Assembly (NCBI GenBank): GCA_016793585.1
Contig: JAEUJR010000304.1
Coordinates: forward strand, 1 to 13,971
DNA length: 13,971 bases
Source of the DNA: Archangium sp.
GTDB lineage: Bacteria; Myxococcota; Myxococcia; Myxococcales; Myxococcaceae
Direction of reading: 5' to 3'
A program made the position numbers and the translations under genes. Shown piece by piece: positions 6,467 through 13,971 of the stretch (position 1 is the first letter of the stretch; each line of letters opens with the position of its first letter). The notes beneath the pieces were generated by a model. That model saw only the letters and a program-made list of their open reading frames with translations. It was not told where the DNA came from and did no database searches.

Positions 6467-7630
6467 ATGCGTGAACGGAGCCGCCAGGAGAGCTTTGCGC
6501 CGTTCTTCTCGCTGAGCGGAGACTTCCTGCTCGTGCTCACGCCCGACCTCGAGGTGTTGCTCGCGAACCCGGCGTTCACGTCGGCGCACGGCACGGCCAC
6601 CTCGCCGGTGACGGGCCGCTCGATGCTCGACTTCGTGGTGCCCAAAGACCGCAAGAAGGTGAGCGACGTGCTGGGCGCGCTGCACGAAGGCGCCTCGCGC
6701 AGCCTCGACGCGTCGTTGATCAGACGGGACCAGTCGCTGCGCAGCTGCGAGTGGTCGGTGGCGGTCGAGCACCTCACGCAGCACCGCTACGTGGTCATTC
6801 GCGACATGACGACGCGGCGCCGTCTCGAGCAGGAGCTCATCAACGCGCACAAACTCGAGGCGGTGGGCCAGCTCGCCTCGGGCATCGCGCACGAAATCAA
6901 CACGCCGGTGCAGTTCATCGGCAACAACCTGTCGTTCCTCGGCGAGGTGACGGGCGAGCTGTTCGCGGCCATCGACGCCCTGAGCCCCGAGGTGAAGGCG
7001 CAGGTGAAGGCGGCGTACCCCGACCTCGACTACGCGCGCACCGAGATGCCGCGCTCCATCGAGCAGTCGAGCGAGGGCTGCCAGCGGGTGGCCGAGATCG
7101 TGCGTGGCATGAAGGAGTTCGCCCACCACGACCGCGGCGAGCTGACGACGGCCGACCTCAACGACGCCATCGACCGCACGCTCGCGGTCTCGCGCAACGA
7201 GTGGAAGTACGCGGCCGACGTCGAGCGCACCGGCCAGCCGCTGCCGCTCGTGCCCTGCGTGGCGAGCTCGATTCGCCAGGTGCTGCTGAACCTCGTCTGC
7301 AACGCCGCCCACGCCATCGAGTCGAGGAACAAGCGCACCGGCCGCAAGAAGGGCCACATCGTCATCAACACGGCGGTCGAGGGGCAGTCGGCGCTCATCT
7401 CGGTGAGCGACGACGGAGAGGGCATGCCCGCCACCGTGAAGCAGCGGGTGTTCGAGCCCTTCTTCACCACCAAGCCCGTCGGGCGCGGCACGGGCCAGGG
7501 CCTGGCGCTGTCACGCACCATCGTCGTCGAGAAGCATGGCGGGCAGCTGTCGTTCGACTCGACCGAAGGCGAAGGCACCACCTTCACCATTCGCCTGCCG
7601 CTGTCGGTGAAGCAGGCGCGCGCGAGCTGA
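6467..7630 (+). CDS. soluble PAS-domain sensor histidine kinase
   Basis: This 387-residue kinase has no membrane segment, so it probably senses a cytoplasmic signal. Residues 10-118 form a PAS domain (GDFLLVLTPDLEVLLANPAF near the start). The dimerisation/phosphoacceptor helix follows, with H142 in ASGIAHEINTPVQFIGNN. The catalytic ATPase domain has its N box at LLNLVCNAAHAIE (273-285), G1 at DDGEGM (315-320), the F box at FEPFF (329-333) and G2 at GTGQGLAL (341-348). The long insert between H and N boxes, with VAEIVRGMKEFAHHD and NEWKYAADV, marks a kinase subfamily I recall near HDOD and HD-GYP-like regulators. The kinase is divergent from two receiver proteins and has no receiver of its own, so it probably phosphorylates one or both of them. 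An upstream in-frame ATG at 6410 is the alternative start. Its stop lies five bases from the converging PEGA gene. Confidence 0.95.
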   Translation: MRERSRQESFAPFFSLSGDFLLVLTPDLEVLLANPAFTSAHGTATSPVTGRSMLDFVVPKDRKKVSDVLGALHEGASRSLDASLIRRDQSLRSCEWSVAVEHLTQHRYVVIRDMTTRRRLEQELINAHKLEAVGQLASGIAHEINTPVQFIGNNLSFLGEVTGELFAAIDALSPEVKAQVKAAYPDLDYARTEMPRSIEQSSEGCQRVAEIVRGMKEFAHHDRGELTTADLNDAIDRTLAVSRNEWKYAADVERTGQPLPLVPCVASSIRQVLLNLVCNAAHAIESRNKRTGRKKGHIVINTAVEGQSALISVSDDGEGMPATVKQRVFEPFFTTKPVGRGTGQGLALSRTIVVEKHGGQLSFDSTEGEGTTFTIRLPLSVKQARAS

Positions 7631-7635
7631 CGCGT

Positions 7636-8754
7636 TCACTCCTGCGGCAGCGGCTCGTCGAAGAAGAGCTCGGCCGTCGTGCCGCGCACCACGTCGACCA
7701 CCTTCGACTCCTTCTGGCCGTTGCGGAAGACGACGTCGACGCGGTGCCGGCCTTCCCACAGCAGCACCTCGCGCTTCTGCACGGCGACGCCGCCGACGCT
7801 CACCTTCGCCGACGCAGGCCGGTCGACCGACAGCCAGCCCTTGGCGAACTCGTAGCGGAGGAAGGTGCGCTCCTCGTCGGAGGCCGTGATGGTCATCGAC
7901 TTCTTGAGGCCCACCTCTTTGTTCTCGACGGTGATGACGTTCTGCCCGACCGGCATGGTGATGAGGGCCGGCGTCCACCCGAAGTCGTCACCGTTCCACG
8001 ACACCGACACCATCGGCTCGGTCTCGATGCGCACGATGCTGGCGGGCACCGACTTCACGAGCGGCGGCAGGCCCGCGCCGGCGTCGAGGGTGAGCTCCAT
8101 GGTGAGCGGCGGCCGCTTGGGCGCTTCGGGTTTGGCGAGAATCGGGGTGACGTCGACGTGCTTCTCGGGCAGCGGCGCGACGGGCTTCTCGACGATGATG
8201 GGCAGCTTCGAGATGGGCACCGGCCGCGACGGGTCCTTCACGGTGTCGCTGCGGCCGAACAACCAGAGCAGCGCGATCAACGAGAGGGTGCCGGCGCCGA
8301 CGAGGCCGAGCTTGATGGGCTTCGAGAGCGCGCCGGGCTTCCTGGTGGGCCGCGTGACGGCCTGCCGCACCTCCTCCGAGACGACCGGCGCGAGCTCGAC
8401 CCGCGTCGCTTCGTTGGCGTTGGGCGAAGGCACGGCCACCGCGCGCGTGGGCACCGACGAGACCTCGGCCTCCCAGGCTGGTGTGGGCTCGGTGACGATG
8501 CTCCGCGGGTTCGCCACGGGCTGATCGCCTTCGCTCCACGCGGGCGTGGGCTGCGTGGTGAGGGGCACCGCCGAGGCGGCTTCGGGTGCCGGCCACGCTG
8601 GCATCGCCGACGTCTTCACCGCCCGCGGGTCGACCTCTTCGGCGACGATGACCGTGTTGGTGGGCCCGTCGGTGCGAATGGGCGTGAGCGGCTTGCCGTC
8701 TTCGACGACGGCGGCCGTTTCATTGAGCGTGGGTTTCTTCGGCGGCGTGCTCAC
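7636..8754 (-). CDS. single-pass membrane protein with two PEGA-like domains
   Basis: This 372-residue protein has no cleavable signal. A long Pro/Ala/Val-rich, probably disordered N-terminal region (1-145) precedes one hydrophobic segment (about 148-167). It is flanked by Lys/Arg (TRPTRKP, KPIK), predicting cytoplasmic N-terminus and periplasmic C-terminus. The N-terminal part carries three PAW motifs (residues 52-54, 71-73, 92-94). The C-terminal part looks like two PEGA-type beta domains. The first (about 247-302) has VSWNGDDFGWTPALITMPVG; the second (about 306-366) has AKVSVGGVAV and LWEGRHRVDVVFRNG. In myxobacteria, PEGA domains often follow the transmembrane segment of Ser/Thr kinases, and this protein has that layout without a kinase. 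The GTG at 8754 is the only reasonable upstream start; its Shine-Dalgarno is weak. The role is unknown, and an envelope-linked adaptor is a guess. Confidence 0.82.
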   Translation of the reverse strand: MSTPPKKPTLNETAAVVEDGKPLTPIRTDGPTNTVIVAEEVDPRAVKTSAMPAWPAPEAASAVPLTTQPTPAWSEGDQPVANPRSIVTEPTPAWEAEVSSVPTRAVAVPSPNANEATRVELAPVVSEEVRQAVTRPTRKPGALSKPIKLGLVGAGTLSLIALLWLFGRSDTVKDPSRPVPISKLPIIVEKPVAPLPEKHVDVTPILAKPEAPKRPPLTMELTLDAGAGLPPLVKSVPASIVRIETEPMVSVSWNGDDFGWTPALITMPVGQNVITVENKEVGLKKSMTITASDEERTFLRYEFAKGWLSVDRPASAKVSVGGVAVQKREVLLWEGRHRVDVVFRNGQKESKVVDVVRGTTAELFFDEPLPQE

Positions 8755-9017
8755 GGGCCTGCGAGGCTACCGCGACTTGGGCGTTTGCTCCCGCTCGGTG
8801 TCGTCGAAGGCGGCGGCGCGCGCTCCTCGCTGGAGCCGGCGCCTTTCGGCCCGTCTCGACACTCGCGCGTTCAGACCGGCGGTTCAGCTCGCGCAGAGCG
8901 ATTCGCCGTCATGGTCGCGACTTGCCCCATGGCTTGACACAGATCGTGTACTGCCATTGAGCCGAAGCCGTGACGACGTGTGCAGGGTAGCCTCGCGGCC
9001 GCACGTTCGGGGGTTTC
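8755..9017. promoter_or_regulatory. divergent region between the PEGA-protein gene and the large lipoprotein gene
   Basis: This stretch of about 260 bases should hold promoters in both directions. A perfect -35-like TTGACA occurs on the plus strand at 8934-8939, but the hexamers 15-18 bases downstream (for example CATTGA) match the -10 poorly. It is only a candidate. The last bases before the lipoprotein ATG contain a run of five G (9009-9013), a weak ribosome site. Confidence 0.35.
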
Positions 9018-12000
9018 ATGAAACGCGCCACACTGGGTCTGGCTCTTCTGTCGCTCGCAGGCTGCTTCGACGTCTCGCTGCCTTCGAAGCCACCACCACC
9101 GCCTGCGCCAGGAGACGGAGTGGTCGTTGGCTCCGTCGTGTACGCGCAGCCCGGGCAGACGACGTTGCGACCGGCGGTTGGCGCCACCATCGAGCTCATC
9201 GGCGCGGGCGTGAGCACGAAGGCCTCGGGTGACACCGCAGCGTTCTCGCTGAGCCCGGTGAACAGCCCCAACGCGTCGGTGCTCATTCGGTTCGACGTCG
9301 ATGGAGATGGGCAGTTCGACAAGCAGAAGCTGCTCGACCTGCGCGACCTGAACCCGGGGCCGGGCAAGACCATCACGCTGGGTGAAGTCGTGCTGGGCAC
9401 CAACGGCACCGTGCGCGGCCAGGCGGTGCGTGGCGACGTGCAGTCTCCCGGCGGTCACGCGGGCACCAGCATCCTCATCCCCGAGGGGCCGTACTTCGCG
9501 TACACCGCCGATGACGGCAGCTTCGTGCTCGACACGCTCCCCGAGGGGAGAATCACCGTCGCCATCTATCGCGATGGCTACCGGGCCGAGATCGAGACCC
9601 TCGACGTGCGCAGCGCCGAGGTCTTCACGATGCGCAAGGTGGTGCTCACCCCGACGACGGGCACCACCGTCGCCGAGCTGCGCGGCAAGGTGTTTCTGCC
9701 GGGGGGAGTGCCTGCTCCCGACGTCTCCATCACCACCTCGACGGGCGCGACCGCCACCACCGATGCGCAGGGCGCGTGGACGTTGCGCGGCGTGCCGTTC
9801 GGCATTCTGAGCATCGCGTTCGCGAAGGCCGACCATCGAACGGCGAGGTTGATCAACCTGGTCGTCGCCGCGCCTGTCGTCGCCGTGCGTGACGTCACGC
9901 TCGAGCCGGGAACGTCGACGATGCCGGGGCTCGATGCAGGCCTGCCGCCGTTCGACGGAGGCCTCGATGGCGGCGCCGATGCGGGTGTGGACGCAGGCGT
10001 CGATGCGGGTGTGGACGCAGGCGTCGATGCGGGTGTGGATGCAGGCGTCGATGCGGGTGTGGACGCAGGCGTCGATGCGGGTGTGGATTCAGGCGTCGAC
10101 GCGGGTGTGGACGCAGGCCCGCCGCCGACGGCCATCATCGACGTGCCGCTCTACGTGCCCACCAACACCAACTTCACGCTGCGCGGAGACCGCTCGACGG
10201 GCGGGCCGGGCCTCTCGTACCTCTGGAGTCAAGACGCGGGCGCCAACCTCATCCCCTCCATCATGTACAACGGCTCACCGCTCGCCGCGACGCCTCTGCT
10301 GCACTCGCCGACGACGCCGCAGGTGCTCAAGTTCACGCTCACCGTCACCGACACGAAGGGGCGCACGAGCCAGCCGACGAGCGTGGTGTTGCCCATCGCG
10401 GCGCCGCCCGTCGCCGTCATCACTGGCACGCCCACTGGCACCGTCGTCGGCGGCCAGCGCCTCTTCTTCAGCGGGTTCAACAGCACCGACCCGAACGGCA
10501 GCGGCCTCGTCGACTACCAATGGAGCGTCACGCCCACGACCATCGGCATCGTCGCCACGCCCATGGGCAACTCCTTCATGCTCGACATGCCTGCATCGGT
10601 CTCGACGCCCACCGTCGTCACCGTGCGCCTGGTGGTGACGAACGGGCTGACGCTGCAGAGCGCTCCCGCGACGGCGAGCTTCACGCTCGGCTTCGGCTCG
10701 TTGCCGCAGTGGCACGTCGACGCGGGGCTGCCGCAGCAGGTCTCGGGTGGTGCGCTCGTCACCCTCTCGGGCGGCGCCTTCTCACCCCAGCCCGACGCCG
10801 GCTTCACCTATCTGTGGACGCCGAGCCAGGAGCCCGACTCGGGCGTCGCCGACTGGCTCCTCACCGACCCGACGTCACCCCAGACGACCTTCATCGCGCC
10901 GCGGGTCGATGGGCCCGTCGCGAGGAACATCGTGCTGCGGCTGACGGCCACCGACACGACGGGCACGCTCACGCCCTCCACGCGGTTCAGCGACACCGTC
11001 ATCACCGTGCTCGACCGCCGGCCGCCGCAGGTGGTGGCCACCAGCGTCTCGACGGGCACCACGGGCCTTCTGAGCGCGTGGGCCGACTTCGACGAAGACC
11101 TCTCGCCGACCTCGCTCAACAGCGTGACGGTCGAGACCCCGAACGGCTCTCCGTCGGTCGGCAACTACAACCGCACCCTCATCGGGCGCCGGGTCTACGT
11201 GGCCATGCGCTACCCGGCGACGCCGTCGTATCAATACCGGCTGACCGTCGCAGGCGTGACCGACCTCGCCATTCCGCCCAACACCGTCACCACACAGACG
11301 CAGACGTTCGTCGCCCAGCCGCGCTGGTCTCCGGCGTGGGAAACGGCGTCGACGTCGACGAGCGAGCCGTGGCCTGCGCTCATGGTTCGAAAGCCGGTGG
11401 CCGGCCAGCCGATGCAGGTGTTCCTCGCGGGCCGCAAGAACGGCGCGGCCTGGTTCACGCAGCCGTTCGACCCGACGACGTGCTCGACGGCACCGTGCGT
11501 GATTGCCGACGACTCGAGCGCGCCGAGCCCGACGTTGAGCGGCCCGATGCCGCGCGGGCACCGCGGCCTGCTGTACGGCAACACCCCCGTCGCGACGCTG
11601 CAGGTGGCCGACCTGAACGGAACACCGGCGTCGGTGTGGTGGTGGAACGGCGCGTGGGAGCCGCTGCCCGTTCAGCCCCCCGGCACCGTCTTCGCGAACC
11701 CGAACGGGCTGCTCTCGCCCTACGCCGACGACGGCGGGCTGCGGCTGGCGGGGTGGGACGGCGGCGTGGCGTGGGGCCGCATCTCGACGTTGAGCACCGA
11801 CACCGTCGAGTGGAGCGTCGACTCGTCGAGCGACCCCATCGCCTTCGGCACGACGAGCCCGCAGGGCGGCAACCTGCTCGTCTCGGCGCGCATGAGCAAG
11901 ACAGGCGGCCTGCGCATGTTCCATCAGCCAGTCGGGTCGACCAGCTGGGGCAACACCACCATGCCGGGGCCGACGATTCTCGAGGCGCGCTCGGTGTTCG

Positions 12001-12377
12001 ACATCTTTCCCAGCCAGTACGGAAGGCCGTACACGCTGCGCAGCACGGGCCTGGTCGAGAACTACTGCTTCGTCGGTTGCGGCGCCGGCCCCTACACCGT
12101 GCTCACGAACGTGCAGAGCTACGACGTGGTGGGCAACTACGGCACGGCGAACATGGTGGCGACGTCGGTCAACGGCGTGCTCGAGCTTCGGTACGACGAC
12201 AACCGCCTCATCCCCGGGCCGCTGCGCAACGGCATGCCGTCGACGATGCTGAACAACGACCCGAGCTGCTGGGCCGACAGGCCAGAGCTGTTCTCGCTCG
12301 AGGCGCGCATGGTCGTCGCGTGGCAAGAGCGGTGCGGCTCGGGCCCCTGGCGCATGTACGTGCGCCTCGCGGAGTGA
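9018..12377 (+). CDS. large multidomain lipoprotein with carboxypeptidase-regulatory-like, PKD/Ig-like and C-terminal beta-rich domains
   Basis: This 1119-residue exported protein has signal MKRATLGLALLSLAGC; Cys16 sits in a classic LAGC lipobox, so surface or outer-membrane anchoring is expected. A Pro-rich stretch (25-31) follows. Next comes a beta domain containing a DVDGDGQFD calcium-loop-like motif (93-101). Two carboxypeptidase-regulatory-like domains follow (about 130-212 and 217-296), then a GVDA repeat linker (321-367). After this are PKD- or Ig-like modules (about 370-660) and a bacterial Ig-like domain of SbsA type (about 665-763, TSVSTGTTGLLSAWADFDED). The last 350 residues repeat Trp/Gly-rich beta segments (VWWWNGAWEPLP, LAGWDGGVAWGRI, MVVAWQERCGSG), suggesting a beta-propeller; that fold is inference. 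No catalytic motif is visible. The architecture fits a surface adhesion or carbohydrate-binding protein. It is probably monocistronic, with the next gene starting 13 bases after its stop. Confidence 0.87.
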   Translation: MKRATLGLALLSLAGCFDVSLPSKPPPPPAPGDGVVVGSVVYAQPGQTTLRPAVGATIELIGAGVSTKASGDTAAFSLSPVNSPNASVLIRFDVDGDGQFDKQKLLDLRDLNPGPGKTITLGEVVLGTNGTVRGQAVRGDVQSPGGHAGTSILIPEGPYFAYTADDGSFVLDTLPEGRITVAIYRDGYRAEIETLDVRSAEVFTMRKVVLTPTTGTTVAELRGKVFLPGGVPAPDVSITTSTGATATTDAQGAWTLRGVPFGILSIAFAKADHRTARLINLVVAAPVVAVRDVTLEPGTSTMPGLDAGLPPFDGGLDGGADAGVDAGVDAGVDAGVDAGVDAGVDAGVDAGVDAGVDSGVDAGVDAGPPPTAIIDVPLYVPTNTNFTLRGDRSTGGPGLSYLWSQDAGANLIPSIMYNGSPLAATPLLHSPTTPQVLKFTLTVTDTKGRTSQPTSVVLPIAAPPVAVITGTPTGTVVGGQRLFFSGFNSTDPNGSGLVDYQWSVTPTTIGIVATPMGNSFMLDMPASVSTPTVVTVRLVVTNGLTLQSAPATASFTLGFGSLPQWHVDAGLPQQVSGGALVTLSGGAFSPQPDAGFTYLWTPSQEPDSGVADWLLTDPTSPQTTFIAPRVDGPVARNIVLRLTATDTTGTLTPSTRFSDTVITVLDRRPPQVVATSVSTGTTGLLSAWADFDEDLSPTSLNSVTVETPNGSPSVGNYNRTLIGRRVYVAMRYPATPSYQYRLTVAGVTDLAIPPNTVTTQTQTFVAQPRWSPAWETASTSTSEPWPALMVRKPVAGQPMQVFLAGRKNGAAWFTQPFDPTTCSTAPCVIADDSSAPSPTLSGPMPRGHRGLLYGNTPVATLQVADLNGTPASVWWWNGAWEPLPVQPPGTVFANPNGLLSPYADDGGLRLAGWDGGVAWGRISTLSTDTVEWSVDSSSDPIAFGTTSPQGGNLLVSARMSKTGGLRMFHQPVGSTSWGNTTMPGPTILEARSVFDIFPSQYGRPYTLRSTGLVENYCFVGCGAGPYTVLTNVQSYDVVGNYGTANMVATSVNGVLELRYDDNRLIPGPLRNGMPSTMLNNDPSCWADRPELFSLEARMVVAWQERCGSGPWRMYVRLAE
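9978..10118 (+). repeat. 24-bp in-frame tandem repeat, nearly six copies, encoding a GVDA linker
   Basis: Copies start at 9978, 10002, 10026, 10050, 10074 and 10098, the last incomplete. Each encodes two rounds of Asp-Ala-Gly-Val. The codons alternate within the unit: GAT GCG GGT GTG in the first half, then GAC GCA GGC GTC in the second. That alternation is conserved from copy to copy, so the array grew by duplication of 24 bp rather than by selection on single residues. Differences are few: GAT for GAC in copy three, TCA (Ser) for GCA in copy five, GAC for GAT in copy six. The linker joins the regulatory-like domains to the PKD-like ones. Confidence 0.92.
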
Positions 12378-12390
12378 GTACAACGCGCGC

Positions 12391-12801
12391 ATGACAACGC
12401 CGAGCAAGCCAACCGCGTCGCAGTTCATCTCCGAGAAGGTGGCCGAGCTGGGTGACTGGAGAGGCGAAGCGCTCGCGCGCATGCGTCAGCTCATTCACGA
12501 CGCGGCCCCTGGCGTCGTCGAAGAGGTGAAGTGGGGTGGTGTTCCCGTCTGGTCGCACGACGGCATCATCTGCACGGGCGAGGTCTACAAAGCGGCGGTG
12601 AAGCTGACGTTCGCGAAGGGCGCGTCGTTGAGCGACCCGAAGAAGCTCTTCAACTCGAGCCTCGAGGGCAACACCCGTCGCGCCATCGACCTCAAGCAAG
12701 GCGAGGTGGTGAATGCGACGGCCTTCAAGACGCTGGTGAAGCAGGCCGTCGCGTTCAACAGCGCGGGGAAGAAGAAGAAGAAGCCGACGAAGAAGAAGTG
12801 A
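12391..12801 (+). CDS. DUF1801 (YdhG-like) domain protein with Lys-rich tail
   Basis: This 136-residue cytoplasmic protein belongs to the DUF1801 family. It has the typical early helix (EALARMRQLIHDAAPGVVEEVKWGG, about 24-50), then VPVWSHDGIICTG and VKLTFAKGASLSDPKKLFNSSL, and ends in AIDLKQGEVV. The domain has a frataxin-like fold and no established biochemical function. The sequence finishes with a Lys run from residue 127 (KKKKKPTKKK), a tail that could bind nucleic acid or be incidental. The ATG at 12391 lies 13 bases after the large lipoprotein gene; no clear Shine-Dalgarno is present, so readthrough expression from that gene is possible. Its stop is 12 bases from the converging oxidoreductase gene. 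Family assignment is strong, role unknown. Confidence 0.92.
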   Translation: MTTPSKPTASQFISEKVAELGDWRGEALARMRQLIHDAAPGVVEEVKWGGVPVWSHDGIICTGEVYKAAVKLTFAKGASLSDPKKLFNSSLEGNTRRAIDLKQGEVVNATAFKTLVKQAVAFNSAGKKKKKPTKKK

Positions 12802-12813
12802 GCGCCCGCTGAA

Positions 12814-13971
12814 TCACATGCGAATGCGTTTGCTCTCGGGGTCGTAGAGCGGCTTCATCGACACCTGCGCGGGCACGCGCTTCTCGGCGACCTCGACCTC
12901 CCACGTCGCCTTGTCGAGGTACTCGGGCGTCAACGGTTCACCGGCTTCAATCATGGCCAGGCCGACGGCTCCGCCGAGCGTGTGGCCGTACGACGCCGAC
13001 CGCACCGTGCCCACAGCCTTGCCATTGCGCCAGACGACCTCGCCGTGGAACAGGAACTGCTCGGGGTCTTTGAGGAGCACCTGCACGAGTCCACGCTTGA
13101 GCGGCCCGGCCTCTTTCTGCTTCACCACGTGCTCGCGCCCGATGAACCCGTTCGGCTTCTTCAGGTCGACCGCGAAGCCGAGGCCCACCTCGAGCACCGA
13201 GTCGGTGTTGTCGATGTCGTGGCCGTAGTCGCGATAGCCCTTCTCCATGCGCAGGCTCGCGAGCGCCTTGAGGCCCGCGTGTTTGAGGCCCAGTGACTTG
13301 CCGGCTTCGGTGAGGCGCTCGTACACGTGCACCGCCTGCTCCGCGGGAACGTACAGCTCGTAGCCGAGCTCTCCGAGGTAGGTGATGCGCAGGCACAACG
13401 CGCGCGCGAAGCCGATGTCGATCTCCTTCGCGCTGCGAAAGGGGAAGGCCGCGTGCGAGAGGTCGGCCGTCGTCACGGCCTGGAGCAGCTCGCGCGACTT
13501 CGGGCCCTGCACGTTGATTTGCCCGTAGCCCGAGGTCACGTCCGTCACGAAGCAGTGCGCGCCCTCGGGCGTGTTGCGCCGAATCCACGCCTCGGTGTGC
13601 CGGTGCGCGGTGTCGGAGGCGACGACCATGAACTCCTCGTCGTCCCACTTCGTCACCGTCAGGTCGGCCTCGAGCGTGCCGAAGCGGTTGAGCCACTGCG
13701 TGTACGTCACCCGCCCGGCCTGCCCGTCGACGTTGTTCGCCGAGAGGTGGTTCAGCACCTTGCCGGCGTCGCGGCCCTGCACGCGGAACTTCGCCATGAA
13801 CGACATGTCCATCAGAATGACGCCCTCACGCGTCGCCTTGTGCTCGTCGGCCCAGTTCTTCCACCACGAGGGTTTTCCAAACGTGAGCGGCCCGGCGTCG
13901 GGTTTCGACCCATCACCCGTGTACCAATCTGCGCCTTCCCAACCACTCACATCCTTGAAGTACGCGCCCTG
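12814..13971 (-). CDS. FAD-dependent oxidoreductase of the dimethylglycine/sarcosine dehydrogenase type, C-terminal part
   Basis: The frame is open through the right edge, reading QGAYFKD before VSGWEGADWY, so the GTG at 13950 is internal and the N-terminal FAD-binding half lies outside. The visible 385 residues hold the linker after the FAD part (GWEGADWYTGDGS and FGKPSWWKNW) and an aminomethyltransferase (GcvT-like) folate-binding domain. This domain includes VILMDMSFMAKFRVQGRDA, TYTQWLNRFGTLEADLTV, a GYGQINVQGPKSRELL segment and ITYLGELGYELYVPAE. A C-terminal GcvT barrel follows (about the last 100 residues, with FLFHGEVVWRNGKAVG and YGHTLGGAVGLAMI). Such enzymes oxidatively demethylate N-methylglycines and pass the one-carbon unit to tetrahydrofolate. 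Whether the substrate is dimethylglycine, sarcosine or another methylamine cannot be told. It converges with the DUF1801 gene, 12 bases away. Confidence 0.93.
   Translation of the reverse strand, partial: QGAYFKDVSGWEGADWYTGDGSKPDAGPLTFGKPSWWKNWADEHKATREGVILMDMSFMAKFRVQGRDAGKVLNHLSANNVDGQAGRVTYTQWLNRFGTLEADLTVTKWDDEEFMVVASDTAHRHTEAWIRRNTPEGAHCFVTDVTSGYGQINVQGPKSRELLQAVTTADLSHAAFPFRSAKEIDIGFARALCLRITYLGELGYELYVPAEQAVHVYERLTEAGKSLGLKHAGLKALASLRMEKGYRDYGHDIDNTDSVLEVGLGFAVDLKKPNGFIGREHVVKQKEAGPLKRGLVQVLLKDPEQFLFHGEVVWRNGKAVGTVRSASYGHTLGGAVGLAMIEAGEPLTPEYLDKATWEVEVAEKRVPAQVSMKPLYDPESKRIRM

Noticed and set aside
6751..8937. Very long plus-strand open frame (728 codons)
   Set aside because: It overlaps the kinase in another frame and then runs antisense to the PEGA gene. 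Composition is Arg/His-rich with no domain.
8934..8962. TTGACA as a complete sigma-70 promoter
   Set aside because: No acceptable -10 hexamer at the right spacing. Kept only as a candidate -35 in the intergenic entry.
9978..10118. Possible CRISPR array
   Set aside because: The units are contiguous, in frame and without spacers. It is a coding tandem repeat.
13948..13950. GTG as the start of the oxidoreductase
   Set aside because: The frame stays open to the edge and reads QGAYFKD just before, the normal internal sequence of the family. The gene is cut by the window.

Overview
The window is very GC-rich, with strong G/C preference at third codon positions. It has short intergenic gaps, many signal-peptide lipoproteins, a Val-Asp-Ala-Gly repeat linker and receiver-HDOD signalling proteins. 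Together these suggest a member of the Myxococcota (myxobacteria and relatives). This is an inference from style; there is no rRNA or marker gene here. I found no tRNA, rRNA, CRISPR array, insertion sequence or prophage gene. Both window edges cut through genes.

Layout from left to right. (1) The 3' end of an endonuclease/exonuclease/phosphatase-family gene (2-565, +), then a 363-base gap with no convincing gene. (2) A minus-strand set read from 3445 down to 929: a Cys-rich lipoprotein, an ABC ATPase and an ABC-2-type permease; the last two overlap by four bases. (3) A divergent small lipoprotein with 19 cysteines (3648-4031, +). Its stop codon overlaps that of the next gene. (4) A two-component module. 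A soluble PAS histidine kinase (6467-7630, +) is divergent from two minus-strand response regulators: receiver-HDOD (5140-6294) and receiver plus degenerate HD-GYP-like (4025-5143). The regulators overlap by four bases. The divergent promoter region carries nested inverted repeats. (5) A single-pass membrane protein with two PEGA-like domains (7636-8754, -). (6) A 1119-residue multidomain lipoprotein (9018-12377, +) with an expanded 24-bp tandem repeat. (7) A small DUF1801 protein (12391-12801, +). (8) The C-terminal part of a dimethylglycine/sarcosine dehydrogenase-type oxidoreductase (12814-13971, -).

Most of the window looks like ordinary chromosomal gene content: cell-envelope lipoproteins, an export-type ABC pair and regulatory genes. 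The best candidate for an incompletely described system is the kinase with two regulators. Both output domains belong to the HD superfamily, and both lack the catalytic His-Asp pair, so the output is probably protein-protein contact rather than phosphohydrolysis. Its ligand, target and regulon cannot be read from the sequence.
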